Source of the DNA: Coemansia sp. RSA 1804
Lineage: Eukaryota > Kickxellomycota > Kickxellomycetes > Kickxellales > Kickxellaceae
DNA length: 43,809 nucleotides
Direction: 5' to 3'
Assembly (NCBI GenBank): GCA_027578815.1
Contig: JANBTH010000058.1
Coordinates: 1 to 43,809, forward strand
Part shown: in pieces, positions 25,997 to 35,604 of the stretch
How the letters are laid out: each line of letters begins with the position of its first letter
Position numbering within the stretch: position 1 is the first letter of the stretch
Notes under the pieces: generated by a model
The model's database searches: none
The model's input: the letters and a program-made list of their open reading frames with translations, nothing else
Told to the model about the DNA's origin: nothing
Made by a program: the position numbers and the translations under genes

Positions 25997-28900
25997 TCAC
26001 TGCTGTCGCCCATTAGCCGCGGCCTCACTGCGTGCAGCAGCCATCGACGCAATATCAGCAGACGACTGACGCGGAGTGTTGGCGGGAGTGGGAGGAGCCG
26101 CGCGATTGAGCGCAATGTGGGAGCGCACAAGGTCGCCCGAAGCCAGCGCGGCGCAGAGCGACAGCTCGCCAGCCATGACAGAGGCGCACACGATCCGCGC
26201 CAGCCGCTGGGCATTGGCGCCCGGGGTGGACGGATGCGGACCGCGGCAGCCAAGCAGCTCAAGACACGCAGCCTGGGGCGGCAATATTGTGCCGCCACCG
26301 ACGGTGCCTACCTCGATACTCGGCATCGTGCACGAGATGCGCAGATCAGCACCATCGTTGGCGGGCTCCATCAGCGTGATACACGACGACGACTCAACGT
26401 TCTGCGCGGGATCCTGGCCGGTTGCCAAGTACACGGCGGTTAGCGTGTTGGCGGCATGTGCGTTGAATCCACCAACCGAGCCGGCCATGGCCGAGCCGAT
26501 CAGATTCTTGCTGATGTTGAGCGCACACATTGCCGAAACGGTTGTTTTCAACACGCGCTCCACCACGGCTCCCGGAATCACAGCCTCGGCGGCCACGGAC
26601 TTGCCGCGACCCTCGATCCAGTTAATGGCTGCGGGCTTCTTGTCGGTACAGTAGTTGCCAGACACCGCAACAACCACGCAGTCTTCAAACCGTGTCTTGA
26701 TCTGCGCCAGCGCACGCTCGCAGCCCTTCGAGATCATGTTCATTCCCATCGCATCGCCCGTGAACGTGGCAAACCGCACGTAGACGAGCCGCCCGGCAAG
26801 CGCAATCTTCAGCGCACGCAGCTTGGCAAACCGACTCGTCGACTGGAAGGCCGCGCGGACTTCGGCCAAACCCTCGCTGCTCTCCAGCCAGGCACGCAGC
26901 GCATCTGCGCGCGCCAGCGACGGAAGCTGCAGACACGGCCCGCGCGTCATGCCGTCGCGTGTCAGCACAGTGGTAGCGCCGCCGCCAAGCGTAATCGCCT
27001 TGCAGCCGCGCGACGTCGATGCCACGAGCGCTCCCTCGGTGGTTGCCATGGGAATATGCAACGCCTCGCCATCGACTGTCAGAGGCCCTGCCACGCCGAC
27101 GGGAAGCGGCACCACGCCAACGACGTTCTCGCAGCACTGGCCGTGCACCTTGCTGTAGTCGTAGTGCGAGTACGGCAGGCCGCCCTCCTCCTCTGCGAAT
27201 GTTCCAACCATCCCGGCCGCACGTGCCACCAGCTTGCGGCGGATGCCGATTGCGCGCACATCGTCGCCCACATGCTTCTCCAGCGCATACGCAGGCACGG
27301 CGCCCGCCTCCACCAGCCGCACAATCTCGTCGTCGGCCAGCGCTGCTGCGCCCTCGGCCGCCAGCACCACGCGACATATCTCCACCGAGCGCAGACTGCT
27401 GTTACCTGTGTTGCTGCTGTTGACTGTGACGCTGCTGCTGCTCCGCCGCACCGCCATGTCGGTGCTCGAGTCCACGCGCTGCACCAGCGACGTGAGCGCC
27501 GATGTCTGCGCCAGCGCTATTCCGTGGCCTGCGCCGTCGCCACGCAGCTTGCCGCGCACGAGCTCTGCGCGCGCCGACTCCAGCGACAACGCAGCCTCCG
27601 ACCGCGCATCATTCAGCGGCATTGCGGGTGCTGCCGCTGCTGGTGGAGTATCTTCGCCGACAAAGCTGCTATCGCTGGCCTCCGACTGCGCATGCCCACT
27701 GCTGCTGCTGCTGTTGCTGCCAGCACCGCCGGCTCCAGCCAGCGACGCCATCGATGCACTGCCGCGCAGATACGTCTCCAGCACACTGGGCGACGCGCCC
27801 TGCTTGGCGCCCTGCAGCAGCGAAGACGGCGCCGTCTGGAAGAAGGCCAGGTAGACGTTGACGCTCAACGATACCACCACAACCGCCGCCAGCAGCGCAA
27901 TCACCACGCTGCTTCCGTCAATCGCATCAAGATCAGAAACGGCCCCACCACGCCCCGCAACGGTCCAGCTCGAGACTGGTAGCACACGCACAACACCTGC
28001 GCCCGTCGTGCGCCCAATAAGCGTGACAAGTGGCGCGGCCACGCGGTCTAGTGCGCCAAACCCAGTGGCCGCAACCGTCGCCATACCGCCAGCGGCACTT
28101 GCTGTTGTAGTTGCTGCTGTCGTAGCACCGCGCATGTTGGCGAAGAACGAGTTGAGCGAAAACGCGCCCAGCATGTATCCGCATGACTCGATGCACGAGA
28201 TCAGCACAAACCCACCGAGCACCAGCGACTTGAGCTGCCGGATCGTCGTGTTCTCGCTGCGCGCCTCATCGTCGCTCAGCGCCTTGAGTGCAATCTTCTT
28301 GTACCGCGCAGGCGACACATCGTCGTCCACCTCGTCGTCATCCTCATCCTCGTCATCGCCCGCTGCCCCCGACACTGCTGCATACGCCGCCGCCTTGCCA
28401 CCAGCAATCTTGGTCTGCAGCCGCACGCGGATTATGTCGAGCTTCAGCGTCAGCACCGCCGAGTAGAATGTGAACATGAACACCGCGTCGAACATCAGAA
28501 TAAACGACGATATCAGACTCACCTCGTGCAGCTGTGGCACGCCGGCAAACACGCCGATTGCAAGGATGCCGATCTCAAACACGTAGTCCTTGACCACGCG
28601 CCCTGCGCACTTGTCAACTCCGCGCGCCATCTGCCGCTGGATCTGCCCAGGCGTCACAGCCGCAAACGAACGGCGCGCCGAAGCAGAAGAAGAAGAAGGA
28701 GCCGGTTCTGCAGACTCATCTGGGCGCTGGCGGTCCGAGTACGCAGCCAGCAGAACCGCACGCGTCATCGTCAAGTACTTGTCAAACCCAACGCAGATAA
28801 TAAGGAACGGCAGCGCCTCAGTCAGCAGCACCACGTTAATCGAGTAACCAAGCACACGCATCGCCACAATAGCAAACACAAATGCACAGAAGCCCGAGAA

Positions 28901-29860
28901 TATCACCGCAAGCGCCAGCGTAATTTGCGACCCGTACCGCCGCATCGTCACGAATGTGTTGATGAATGTGCTGATTGTGATCGCGTAGCTCATGAATACC
29001 AGAAGCACCTCGCCTACTTTGGCCTGCCGCACAAGCCGGTACACGTGTCCTGCCACACGAAGCACCAGATCCGGCGTCCTGCCAGCGTTATTGCTGCCGC
29101 CATTTGTCTCGCTGCGTCTGTTTTTGCCCAGCCGTCCGTCCACCGCTGCGCGTGCTCCGTCCGCCCAGTCGCTTGCCTTGGCGCGCTCTGCAGCTGTCCC
29201 CGCACGCAGTGCAAACGCAAGCACTGCGCCCGGAGTCTCGTCGCTGCCACGCAGATACGCGAGTTCCGGATCAAACAGTGCATCTGTGTTTTCAGCTGGC
29301 TTGCCATTAGTCTTGTCGTCAGTCTTGGGCTCACCGACTGCTGCAACGGGACTCAGCGCCAGACATGCACCGCTCTGCGCGTCTCTTGCACACACATCGT
29401 CGAAAACAACGGCCCCGCTGCCCATCGGCTCTGTCTTCAGCTGCGCAAACACGCCATCAACCAACGTCGCAGCCTTGCGCAAAGCGCGACCCGGCGCCTT
29501 CTTCTTCTGCTGGTGCTGATCGTGGTGATTATAATTAATGTGATTATCGAGGAACCCAAGTGCTGGGGCGTTGATAGAAATCGCAAAGATTTCCACCGCA
29601 CTGTCTGTGGTGCCCGAGAATGACGACGATGGCGACACGCTGAACTTGCTTGCTTCTCCCTTTGCTCCTCCCAGTTGTCGGTAGCTTACTGCATACGACG
29701 GGAACGGTTCGTTTGCTGCTGCCCCGACAAACAGCGCGTCCCGTCTCACTGTTTGCAACAGGAAGTAGCATCCGCTGACCACCAGCACCACGCATAGTGC
29801 GATGGCTTCGATCGGCTTGCTTGCTACCTTGCGTGTAGCCCGAGAGATTAGTGTTACCAT
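25997..29860 (-). CDS. HMG1: 3-hydroxy-3-methylglutaryl-CoA reductase (HMG-CoA reductase)
   Basis: Makes mevalonate from HMG-CoA with NADPH, the committed step to sterols; ER membrane. From ATG 29860 it has 1287 residues in one exon; an in-frame ATG at 30040 would add a 60-residue Phe-rich extension that looks non-coding. First span at about 17-37, then a lumenal region. A sterol-sensing-like domain is at about 280-430 (VLLVFMSYAITISTFINTFVTM ... ALPFLIICVGFDKYLTMTRAV) and further spans are near 545-565 and 650-675. After a Ser/Ala linker, the catalytic domain (about 840-1265) contains ENVVGVVPLPVGVAGPL, Glu942 in MATTEGALVAS, GDAMGMNM, Lys1074 in TDKKPAAINWIEGRGKSV, Asp1150 in GQDPAQNV, GTVGGGTILPPQAACLELLG and His1248 in RSHIALNRA. 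All four catalytic residues are present. The Ser that follows the His in animal enzymes (AMPK site) is Ala1254 here. Confidence 0.97.
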   Translation of the reverse strand: MVTLISRATRKVASKPIEAIALCVVLVVSGCYFLLQTVRRDALFVGAAANEPFPSYAVSYRQLGGAKGEASKFSVSPSSSFSGTTDSAVEIFAISINAPALGFLDNHINYNHHDQHQQKKKAPGRALRKAATLVDGVFAQLKTEPMGSGAVVFDDVCARDAQSGACLALSPVAAVGEPKTDDKTNGKPAENTDALFDPELAYLRGSDETPGAVLAFALRAGTAAERAKASDWADGARAAVDGRLGKNRRSETNGGSNNAGRTPDLVLRVAGHVYRLVRQAKVGEVLLVFMSYAITISTFINTFVTMRRYGSQITLALAVIFSGFCAFVFAIVAMRVLGYSINVVLLTEALPFLIICVGFDKYLTMTRAVLLAAYSDRQRPDESAEPAPSSSSASARRSFAAVTPGQIQRQMARGVDKCAGRVVKDYVFEIGILAIGVFAGVPQLHEVSLISSFILMFDAVFMFTFYSAVLTLKLDIIRVRLQTKIAGGKAAAYAAVSGAAGDDEDEDDDEVDDDVSPARYKKIALKALSDDEARSENTTIRQLKSLVLGGFVLISCIESCGYMLGAFSLNSFFANMRGATTAATTTASAAGGMATVAATGFGALDRVAAPLVTLIGRTTGAGVVRVLPVSSWTVAGRGGAVSDLDAIDGSSVVIALLAAVVVVSLSVNVYLAFFQTAPSSLLQGAKQGASPSVLETYLRGSASMASLAGAGGAGSNSSSSSGHAQSEASDSSFVGEDTPPAAAAPAMPLNDARSEAALSLESARAELVRGKLRGDGAGHGIALAQTSALTSLVQRVDSSTDMAVRRSSSSVTVNSSNTGNSSLRSVEICRVVLAAEGAAALADDEIVRLVEAGAVPAYALEKHVGDDVRAIGIRRKLVARAAGMVGTFAEEEGGLPYSHYDYSKVHGQCCENVVGVVPLPVGVAGPLTVDGEALHIPMATTEGALVASTSRGCKAITLGGGATTVLTRDGMTRGPCLQLPSLARADALRAWLESSEGLAEVRAAFQSTSRFAKLRALKIALAGRLVYVRFATFTGDAMGMNMISKGCERALAQIKTRFEDCVVVAVSGNYCTDKKPAAINWIEGRGKSVAAEAVIPGAVVERVLKTTVSAMCALNISKNLIGSAMAGSVGGFNAHAANTLTAVYLATGQDPAQNVESSSCITLMEPANDGADLRISCTMPSIEVGTVGGGTILPPQAACLELLGCRGPHPSTPGANAQRLARIVCASVMAGELSLCAALASGDLVRSHIALNRAAPPTPANTPRQSSADIASMAAARSEAAANGRQQ

Positions 29861-31004
29861 TCCTTTTTTTCTTGTTACGCGCGGTTCTCCGATTTTGTGG
29901 AAAATAGCAAAACAACAAAAGACAAGAATATGGAAAAAGCAACAGACTTTTTGTGAACGGATGAGGGAAAAAAACGAAATGAAGAAGGATGGACAATGAA
30001 ATAAAGAGAATAAAAGACTAGAATAAGAAGCAAGAGGCAAGAAGCATGAAACCCGTCCCCTCGCAGAACAAAAATAAATGGACTAGACGCTTGCTTGTTT
30101 TTAAGAAATCAAGCGCCCTTTGCTCTTGTTTTTCTTTTTTCTTGTTGCTTGCTTGCACTGATGACTGATTGCCAAATGACCGAAATTAGAATAAAAGGTC
30201 AAATATGAACTCGCCACAAGCAAATAAGAAAGAAAAATATAGGAAAGCTATAGCGATCAAGCGATAAAATGGAATAATATAGTTAAACAGAAATCTTACT
30301 TTTTATTATTGGGGGAAAAGAAGAGAAAAAGGGAGACCGGGAAACGAAAACAACAAAAAACTTGAACGCACAGCGATTGGGACAAAGAGAAACTAAACGC
30401 ACGCATAAAGTCGACAATTTCTTTTTTATGAGTAAATAGAGGGAGGACCATTGCGTTGTGTTTGTGTCATTGTTCGTTCACCGTCCCCCCCATTTTCTCT
30501 ATTTTTAATTTTATATCTTCAGCCTTCCCCTTCTCTCTCTCTATCGCTTTGGCTGGTAATGTCTTTTTATATAAAACACAACAATGCAATGAGAAAGAAG
30601 GTGCGCATGACACTTTTTTTTGTAAGAGATCTAGCATACAGTGAAGTGGAGCTTTTTCCATTTTGTCTGTGTAAAGTGGCATGCGTGTGGTTTCGATGCA
30701 GAGCGTTTGCGAAACGAGCTTTATGCGACTATTAATGAGAGAATTACTTTTCTCTTATTTCTCTATTTCTCTATTTCTCTATTTCTCTTTTGGTTCTGTC
30801 GTTGTCTCTGTTGCTGTTGACCAATGGGTTCCCTAAATGGAAAGGGATGGGGGTAGGGGTAAAAGAGAGAGAGAAAGGGAAGATCGCTAATGCCAATCTC
30901 TCGACGACAACAACAAACGAAGAAAAAAACCTGCTTTATTTTATTTTATTCCAAACCAAACATAAATGACAAGAGGCACGAGCGAGTTACTTTAGTAATA
31001 GAGA
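29861..31004. other. Spacer upstream of HMGR
   Basis: About 1.1 kb between the HMGR start and the 3' end of the ubiquitin-like gene, so mainly the HMGR promoter. AT-rich, with purine runs at 30300-30390 and the 8-nt tandem repeat at 30757-30788. Open frame 30451-30735 looks non-coding. No sterol-response element could be identified with confidence. Confidence 0.5.
30757..30788. repeat. Tandem repeat, 8-nt unit ATTTCTCT x4
   Basis: Four perfect copies of ATTTCTCT in the spacer upstream of HMGR. Confidence 0.95.
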
Positions 31005-31238
31005 TTACGTTCTTGACAGCTCAAAGTAAATGTCGGTGGTTTCGAAATCCGCCAGCGTCTTGCCCTTCATCATCTTGCCCATCGACCCGCTCCTAAGCGT
31101 CTCCCTTTCAGGCCTGAACGTGGGCATGCGCTGCTGGATAGCCTTGACCAGCTCCTCGTAGGTTGTGGAGTCATCCAGTCCCTTAAAGTGGAGCTTTGTG
31201 GACGATCTGTCTGCAATGACCACGTTTACCTTTCCCAT
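31005..31238 (-). CDS. Small ubiquitin-like (beta-grasp) protein
   Basis: 77 residues, no intron, ATG in a GCCGCCATGGG context. Reads as a lone ubiquitin fold: strand (KVNVVIAD), strand (TKLHFKGLD), helix (TYEELVKAIQQRMPT), a loop with SGSMGKMMKGKTLADFE, and a last strand (DIYFELSRT). The 'K-T-L-x-D-F-x-x-x-D-I-Y-F-E-L' end is ubiquitin-like, but there is no C-terminal Gly-Gly, so it should not be conjugated unless processed differently. I cannot assign it to a named family. The G/C-rich third positions and the Kozak context support a real gene. It is distinct from URM1 encoded at 34183-34542. Confidence 0.65.
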   Translation of the reverse strand: MGKVNVVIADRSSTKLHFKGLDDSTTYEELVKAIQQRMPTFRPERETLRSGSMGKMMKGKTLADFETTDIYFELSRT

Positions 31239-32388
31239 GGCGGCTGAAAAATGTGTGGTGTATGATACGAGGTGAAAAAAGTATATTTTGTGTACGGGTT
31301 GCTGTTATATTTTAGCTAGCCATTATTTCGTCTGCTAATGTGCATGACCCTAGCTGATCTGTTGATTGTGGGGCATTGACCACATGGGCCTCCGTCGCAT
31401 AAACGGTTCTGCCGTCAACAAATGCTGCTCGGCTGATAACAGAACAGAGTCAATTGGCAACATGATATGATACGAGAGGAGTGGAGTTGGCTGTTGCGGT
31501 AATCCACTCGAGCTGTTAATTTCGTTGCTATAAAGGCCTGGTTGTACTTTTTTGCCTCTTCTTTCTGGCTGGTCGACTAGAATATTTCACATGCGGTTCT
31601 ATTGGATAGGCAGCATCTTTCGCTCTATTCAAAATCATTTCTCCCAAGGAGAGTAAAATAATGACGAGGAGCATTTTCTATTCGTCGCTATTAGCATGTG
31701 AACTTTTTACCTTTTCTTTTTTATCTATTTTAAAGGGAAAACGTGACTCTCATTAATCAGTTGGGCTTATCATCCTTTTCAACGGCCAAATCATATTTTG
31801 GATTGTCAGGAAAGAAAGCAGATAAACCATTTTATTGTTTCTTTATCTTGACATATGTCTAGAGAAATAAAGAACAGTCAGGGAAAAAGAAACACACTAC
31901 GATTCATGCCTATGGTTCCGTTGTTTTGCACTTTTCAAAAGGGCTATTTTCTGACAGCAAATGTTTACCATTGGAGGAGGAGAAAATGCGCCCGGAGTTA
32001 CTTTATACAGTCAAATCCTCCGATAAGAGGAAGAATATGGCGTGGAGCGAATGGAATATAGATAGGTAGATAGCGCTTGCCCACCCGCCCATGTGCAATT
32101 ACCAATCCGTCGTCCCTGTGAAAGAGGCAAGATGCTAGCCAACTGGTAAAATGTTTTTCCTCTCCTATCTAGCCATTCACTTGCACTGGCAATACCAGCT
32201 AGCATTATCTCCTAAGCCTAAATGCTATAAAACGAAGAAGATAAAGGGACAGTTGCTGCTTCTCTTCCCCCGCCTTGACAATTCATTATATTTTGATAGA
32301 ATATTACAAACATACTCTTGTATTCCCAACAAACAGACAGAGACCTTTTTTATTTTCTACACCAACCCCTTTAGCGCAAAAATAGAAA
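31239..32388. other. Divergent promoter region Ubl/ICL1
   Basis: About 1.15 kb, unusually long for this window and between divergent genes. It should contain the carbon-source control region of isocitrate lyase; no specific activator site could be named. Open frame 31855-32061 is not convincing. CT-rich leader before the ICL1 ATG. Confidence 0.5.
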
Positions 32389-34029
32389 ATGGTAGAAGCC
32401 CAGAGTGCACAGATCATTGCGGCTGAGGAGAAGCGGTTCCAGGAGCAGGTGGAGCAGGTCAAGCAGTGGTGGCAGAGCCCGCGGTTCCGCGGCATCACCA
32501 GGCCATACAGCGCGGAAAGCATCGTCAGCAAGCGCGGCAGTCTGCACCAGACGTACGCATCGAACGAGCAGGCAAAAAAGGTGTTTGCGCTGTTCAGCGA
32601 GCGGTTTGCTAACAAGACGCCGTCGCACACGTTCGGATGTCTGGACACGATCCAGGTTGCGCAGATGGCAAAGTACCTGGAGACAGTGTACGTGTCCGGA
32701 TGGCAGTCATCGTCGACTGCCAGCTCAAGCAACGAGCCGGGTCCTGATCTAGCGGACTACCCGATGGACACGCTGCCAAAGAAGGTGGACCAGCTGTTCA
32801 AGGCGCAGCTGTTCCACGATCGCAAGCAGAACGAGGAGCGCATGGCAGTGGCCCCCGCCCAGCGCGCATCGATGCCGCACATCGATTTCCTGCGGCCAAT
32901 AATCGCCGACGCCGACACCGGACACGGCGGCATCACGGCCAACATGAAGCTGGCCAAGATGTTTGTGGAGGCGGGAGCAGCCGGCATCCACATCGAGGAC
33001 CAGGCGGCCGGCACCAAGAAGTGCGGCCACATGGCCGGCAAGGTGCTGGTTCCGGTGTCGGAGCACATCAACCGGCTTGTTGCGATCCGCGCGCAGTTCG
33101 ACATCATGGGCACCGAGACGCTGCTTGTTGCGCGCACGGACGCCGAGGCCGCCACGCTGCTGACAAGCAACATCGACCCACGTGACCACCCGTTCATTCT
33201 GGGCGCAACCAACGCGGCTCTGCCGTCGCTTGCGGCAGCGATGACGGCGGCACAGGCGCGCGGCGTGTCGGGCGCGGATCTGGAGCGCGTGGAGAAGGAG
33301 TGGAACGACGCAGCCGGCGTCATGACGTTTGCCGAGGCCGTGGTTGCCTGGGCGCGCGCCAAGGGTGTGTGCACCGATGCGCAGGCAGCAGCGTTTGCCG
33401 AGCAGGCGGGGGCGCTGTCCAACATCGAGGCGCGCGCGCTGTCGCTGAAGGCGTTTGGCGGACAGGCAGCCGAGGTGTTCTGGGACTGGGATGCGCCGCG
33501 TCCGCGCGAGGGCTACTACAGATACCGCGGCGGCACCCAGGCCTGCATCATGCGCGCCATCGCCTACGCGCCGTACAGCGATCTTCTGTGGATGGAGACG
33601 GCCAAGCCGATTCTGGCCCAGGCCGAGGCGTTTGCGCGCGGCGTGCGCAGCGTGTTCCCCGACCAGTGGCTGGCCTACAATCTGTCGCCGTCCTTCAACT
33701 GGGATGCCGCCGGCCTCAGCGACGCCGACATGGAGGCCTATGTGCCCAGTCTGGGCAAGCTGGGCTTTGTGTGGCAGTTCATCACGCTTGCCGGCTTCCA
33801 CGCCACCGGTCTGTCTGTTGATCTGTTTGCGCGCGAGTACGCGCAACGCGGAATGCACGCCTACGTCAACGGCATCCAGCGCCAGGAGCGTGCCAACGGC
33901 GTCGAGACGCTGGCGCACCAGAAGTGGTCGGGCGCAAAGTACGTCGATGGCCTCATGGCCATTGCCACCGGCGGCGTCTCTGCCACATCCGCTATGGGCG
34001 CCGGCGTCACCGAGACGCAGTTCAAATAA
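32389..34029 (+). CDS. ICL1: Isocitrate lyase
   Basis: Splits isocitrate to glyoxylate and succinate in the glyoxylate shunt, used for growth on acetate, fatty acids or ethanol. 546 residues, single exon. Conserved segments: WWQSPRFRGITRPYSAE near 25, the FGCLDTIQVAQMAKYLETVYVSGWQ region, PIIADADTGHGG, GAAGIHIEDQAAGTKKCGHMAGKVLVP with catalytic Cys212 in KKCGH, the fungal-type insert (about 265-350), and NLSPSFNWDAAG toward the end. The C-terminus GVTETQFK has no SKL-like signal, as in other fungal forms, so peroxisomal location is not shown by sequence. The length is as usual for eukaryotic ICL. URM1 converges, its stop about 150 nt away. Confidence 0.98.
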   Translation: MVEAQSAQIIAAEEKRFQEQVEQVKQWWQSPRFRGITRPYSAESIVSKRGSLHQTYASNEQAKKVFALFSERFANKTPSHTFGCLDTIQVAQMAKYLETVYVSGWQSSSTASSSNEPGPDLADYPMDTLPKKVDQLFKAQLFHDRKQNEERMAVAPAQRASMPHIDFLRPIIADADTGHGGITANMKLAKMFVEAGAAGIHIEDQAAGTKKCGHMAGKVLVPVSEHINRLVAIRAQFDIMGTETLLVARTDAEAATLLTSNIDPRDHPFILGATNAALPSLAAAMTAAQARGVSGADLERVEKEWNDAAGVMTFAEAVVAWARAKGVCTDAQAAAFAEQAGALSNIEARALSLKAFGGQAAEVFWDWDAPRPREGYYRYRGGTQACIMRAIAYAPYSDLLWMETAKPILAQAEAFARGVRSVFPDQWLAYNLSPSFNWDAAGLSDADMEAYVPSLGKLGFVWQFITLAGFHATGLSVDLFAREYAQRGMHAYVNGIQRQERANGVETLAHQKWSGAKYVDGLMAIATGGVSATSAMGAGVTETQFK

Positions 34030-34182
34030 GCAGCCGAATACCCGATTCACTATGTTTCCTTCCTATTTCCTTCCCATTTCACATGCTCCTTCTTCTTTCA
34101 GTACACTAACACTCTCACACCCAATAATTCCATCCAGCCCTTTCATTGTTGATCCTCGTTGCACTAATGATAGAGGGGATTG

Positions 34183-34542
34183 CTACCCCCCGTGAAGCGT
34201 GGAAATGAACAGCACACTATCACCCGTCTCCAGCCGCGTGTCGGCGCCGTCCTCCACCTCCCAGTCAACCTCGTTGACGATCACCAGGATCCCCGGACAC
34301 ACCGTGTCGTTCTTCGAGAACAGCTCCTTCTTCTCCGCCACCACGTTGTCGCGGATATACCGGATCAGATCACGCACCGTCGGCTGCTCCTTCGGCGACT
34401 CTTCCACCGCCGCCAGCTCGACCTGCAGCTTCTGCGTCTTGTCCTTCATCAGCAGCTCCATCCCGCCGCTGAACTCCACGCTCACCGTGATCTTTGTTGC
34501 TTGTTCCTGCTGCTGCTGCTGCTGCGTGCTCTTGTCTGCCAT
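34183..34542 (-). CDS. URM1: Ubiquitin-related modifier 1
   Basis: Sulfur carrier for 2-thiolation of tRNA wobble uridine and a protein modifier. From the ATG at 34542 it has 119 residues; the frame is open 30 codons further upstream without coding character. After a Gln-rich leader (MADKSTQQQQQQEQ) comes ITVSVEFSGGMELL, the helix TVRDLIRYIRDNVV, GILVIVNEVDWEVEDGADTRLETGDSVLFISTLHGG. It ends exactly in the Gly-Gly needed for thiocarboxylation. The family is usually about 100 residues; the extra length is the N-terminal leader plus a short loop around 36-53. Confidence 0.96.
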   Translation of the reverse strand: MADKSTQQQQQQEQATKITVSVEFSGGMELLMKDKTQKLQVELAAVEESPKEQPTVRDLIRYIRDNVVAEKKELFSKNDTVCPGILVIVNEVDWEVEDGADTRLETGDSVLFISTLHGG

Positions 34543-34926
34543 CTTGCACTTTTTCCCTGTCTGTGTAAATGTAGAAATAAAAGAAAAGCGTGTTGTATGG
34601 ATTACTAACAATCTAGAGAAGAAGAAATACAATTAAACCCACATTTTTTCACTCTGCGCCATCAATACACCCAACAACACCAAATCATGCATTGTGGGTC
34701 AAGCACCAGCAAAAAAAAAATGCTGAGCCCTCACTCAAATAAACGACAACATAACGAGAAGTAAGAGAACGACCAGGTCTTTTTATTATAACCCTTCTTC
34801 AAGGAACAGCTAAAAGAAAAAGAAAAGGGGGAAACCGAAACAAAGGAATCAACAGCGCTAAACCACCGTCTCGAGACCTTTGGATCCACCCATGTCCCTT
34901 TCTTTCTTTTGAAATCCCCCTCCATT
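34543..34926. other. Spacer URM1-RPL19
   Basis: About 380 nt between two minus-strand genes: URM1 upstream region and RPL19 3' region. Contains an A9 run near 34712. No gene recognised. Confidence 0.5.
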
Positions 34927-35604
34927 TTAATCGGCATTAAGAAGAGCATCGCGCTTGGCAGCAATGCGCTCAGCACGACGTTCGCGCGCAGCCTTGTTGC
35001 GCTGGCGATGGGCCTCCGCCTGGTTCTGGAGCTCCCTGGTACGAGCGTTCTCGGCCTTGATCTTGTGGATATGCTCCATCAGCACACGCTTGCTCTTAAA
35101 CGCACCACCCTTGGATCTCAAGTACAGGTTGTGGTACATGTGGCGGTCGATCTTGTTCTGCTCGCGGTACCTGCGGAGGAGGTTGCGCAGGACTCGCATG
35201 TGGCGCATCCACAGCAGCGACGACGGCATGCGTGCCTCCGCTGTACCCTTGCGCTTACCGTAGCCGGTGTGGCGGCCCAGGCGCTTGGCTGCCGCGTGCT
35301 CGCGGATGCGGAAGCGCGAGTGCGACGCCTGCGGCTTCTTGAAAATCAGTCCGCTCTTCACCAGCTTGCGGATGTTCTGGCGCGAGTTGGCCTGCGAGAT
35401 CTCCGTCACCTCGTTCGGGTCCAGCCAGATCTTGCGCTGTCCGCACTTGAGGACCGACGCTGCGAGACGCTTCTGGGTAGTAAGGTTAGCCCTACAGCTT
35501 GGATAGGTGGAGATAGCGGAGAAGCAATATTTAGCAGAAAGGTGGTTTAGTGGTTGATCATATGTGTGAAAGGGAGGAGTGGAGAATACCGCAGCCGCTT
35601 ACAT
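34927..35604 (-). CDS. RPL19: 60S ribosomal protein L19 (eL19), start codon split by an intron
   Basis: Large-subunit protein forming one of the bridges between ribosomal subunits. The main frame, read upstream, gives ANLTTQKRLAASVLKCGQRK then IWLDPNEVTEISQANSRQNIRKLV, lacking only a Met. The acceptor CTGTAG ends at 35492. The only fitting donor is GTAAGC at 35602; joining AT (35604-35603) to GGCTAAC (from 35491) creates ATG-GCT-AAC. The intron is 35602-35492, 111 nt, with a CTAAA branch-like site. Coding length 567 nt = 188 residues plus stop, the usual size. Conserved HTGYGKRKGTAEARMPSSLLWMRHMRVLR and NKIDRHMYHNLYL are present; the C-terminal helix is long and basic. So neither exon alone carries an initiating ATG. 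Confidence 0.95.

Noticed and set aside
26456..27982. 508-codon plus-strand open frame
   Set aside because: Antisense to the HMG-CoA reductase catalytic domain; a shadow of GC-rich coding sequence.
28526..29623. 365-codon plus-strand open frame
   Set aside because: Antisense to the HMGR membrane region; no domain.
32749..34050. 433-codon minus-strand open frame
   Set aside because: Antisense to isocitrate lyase.
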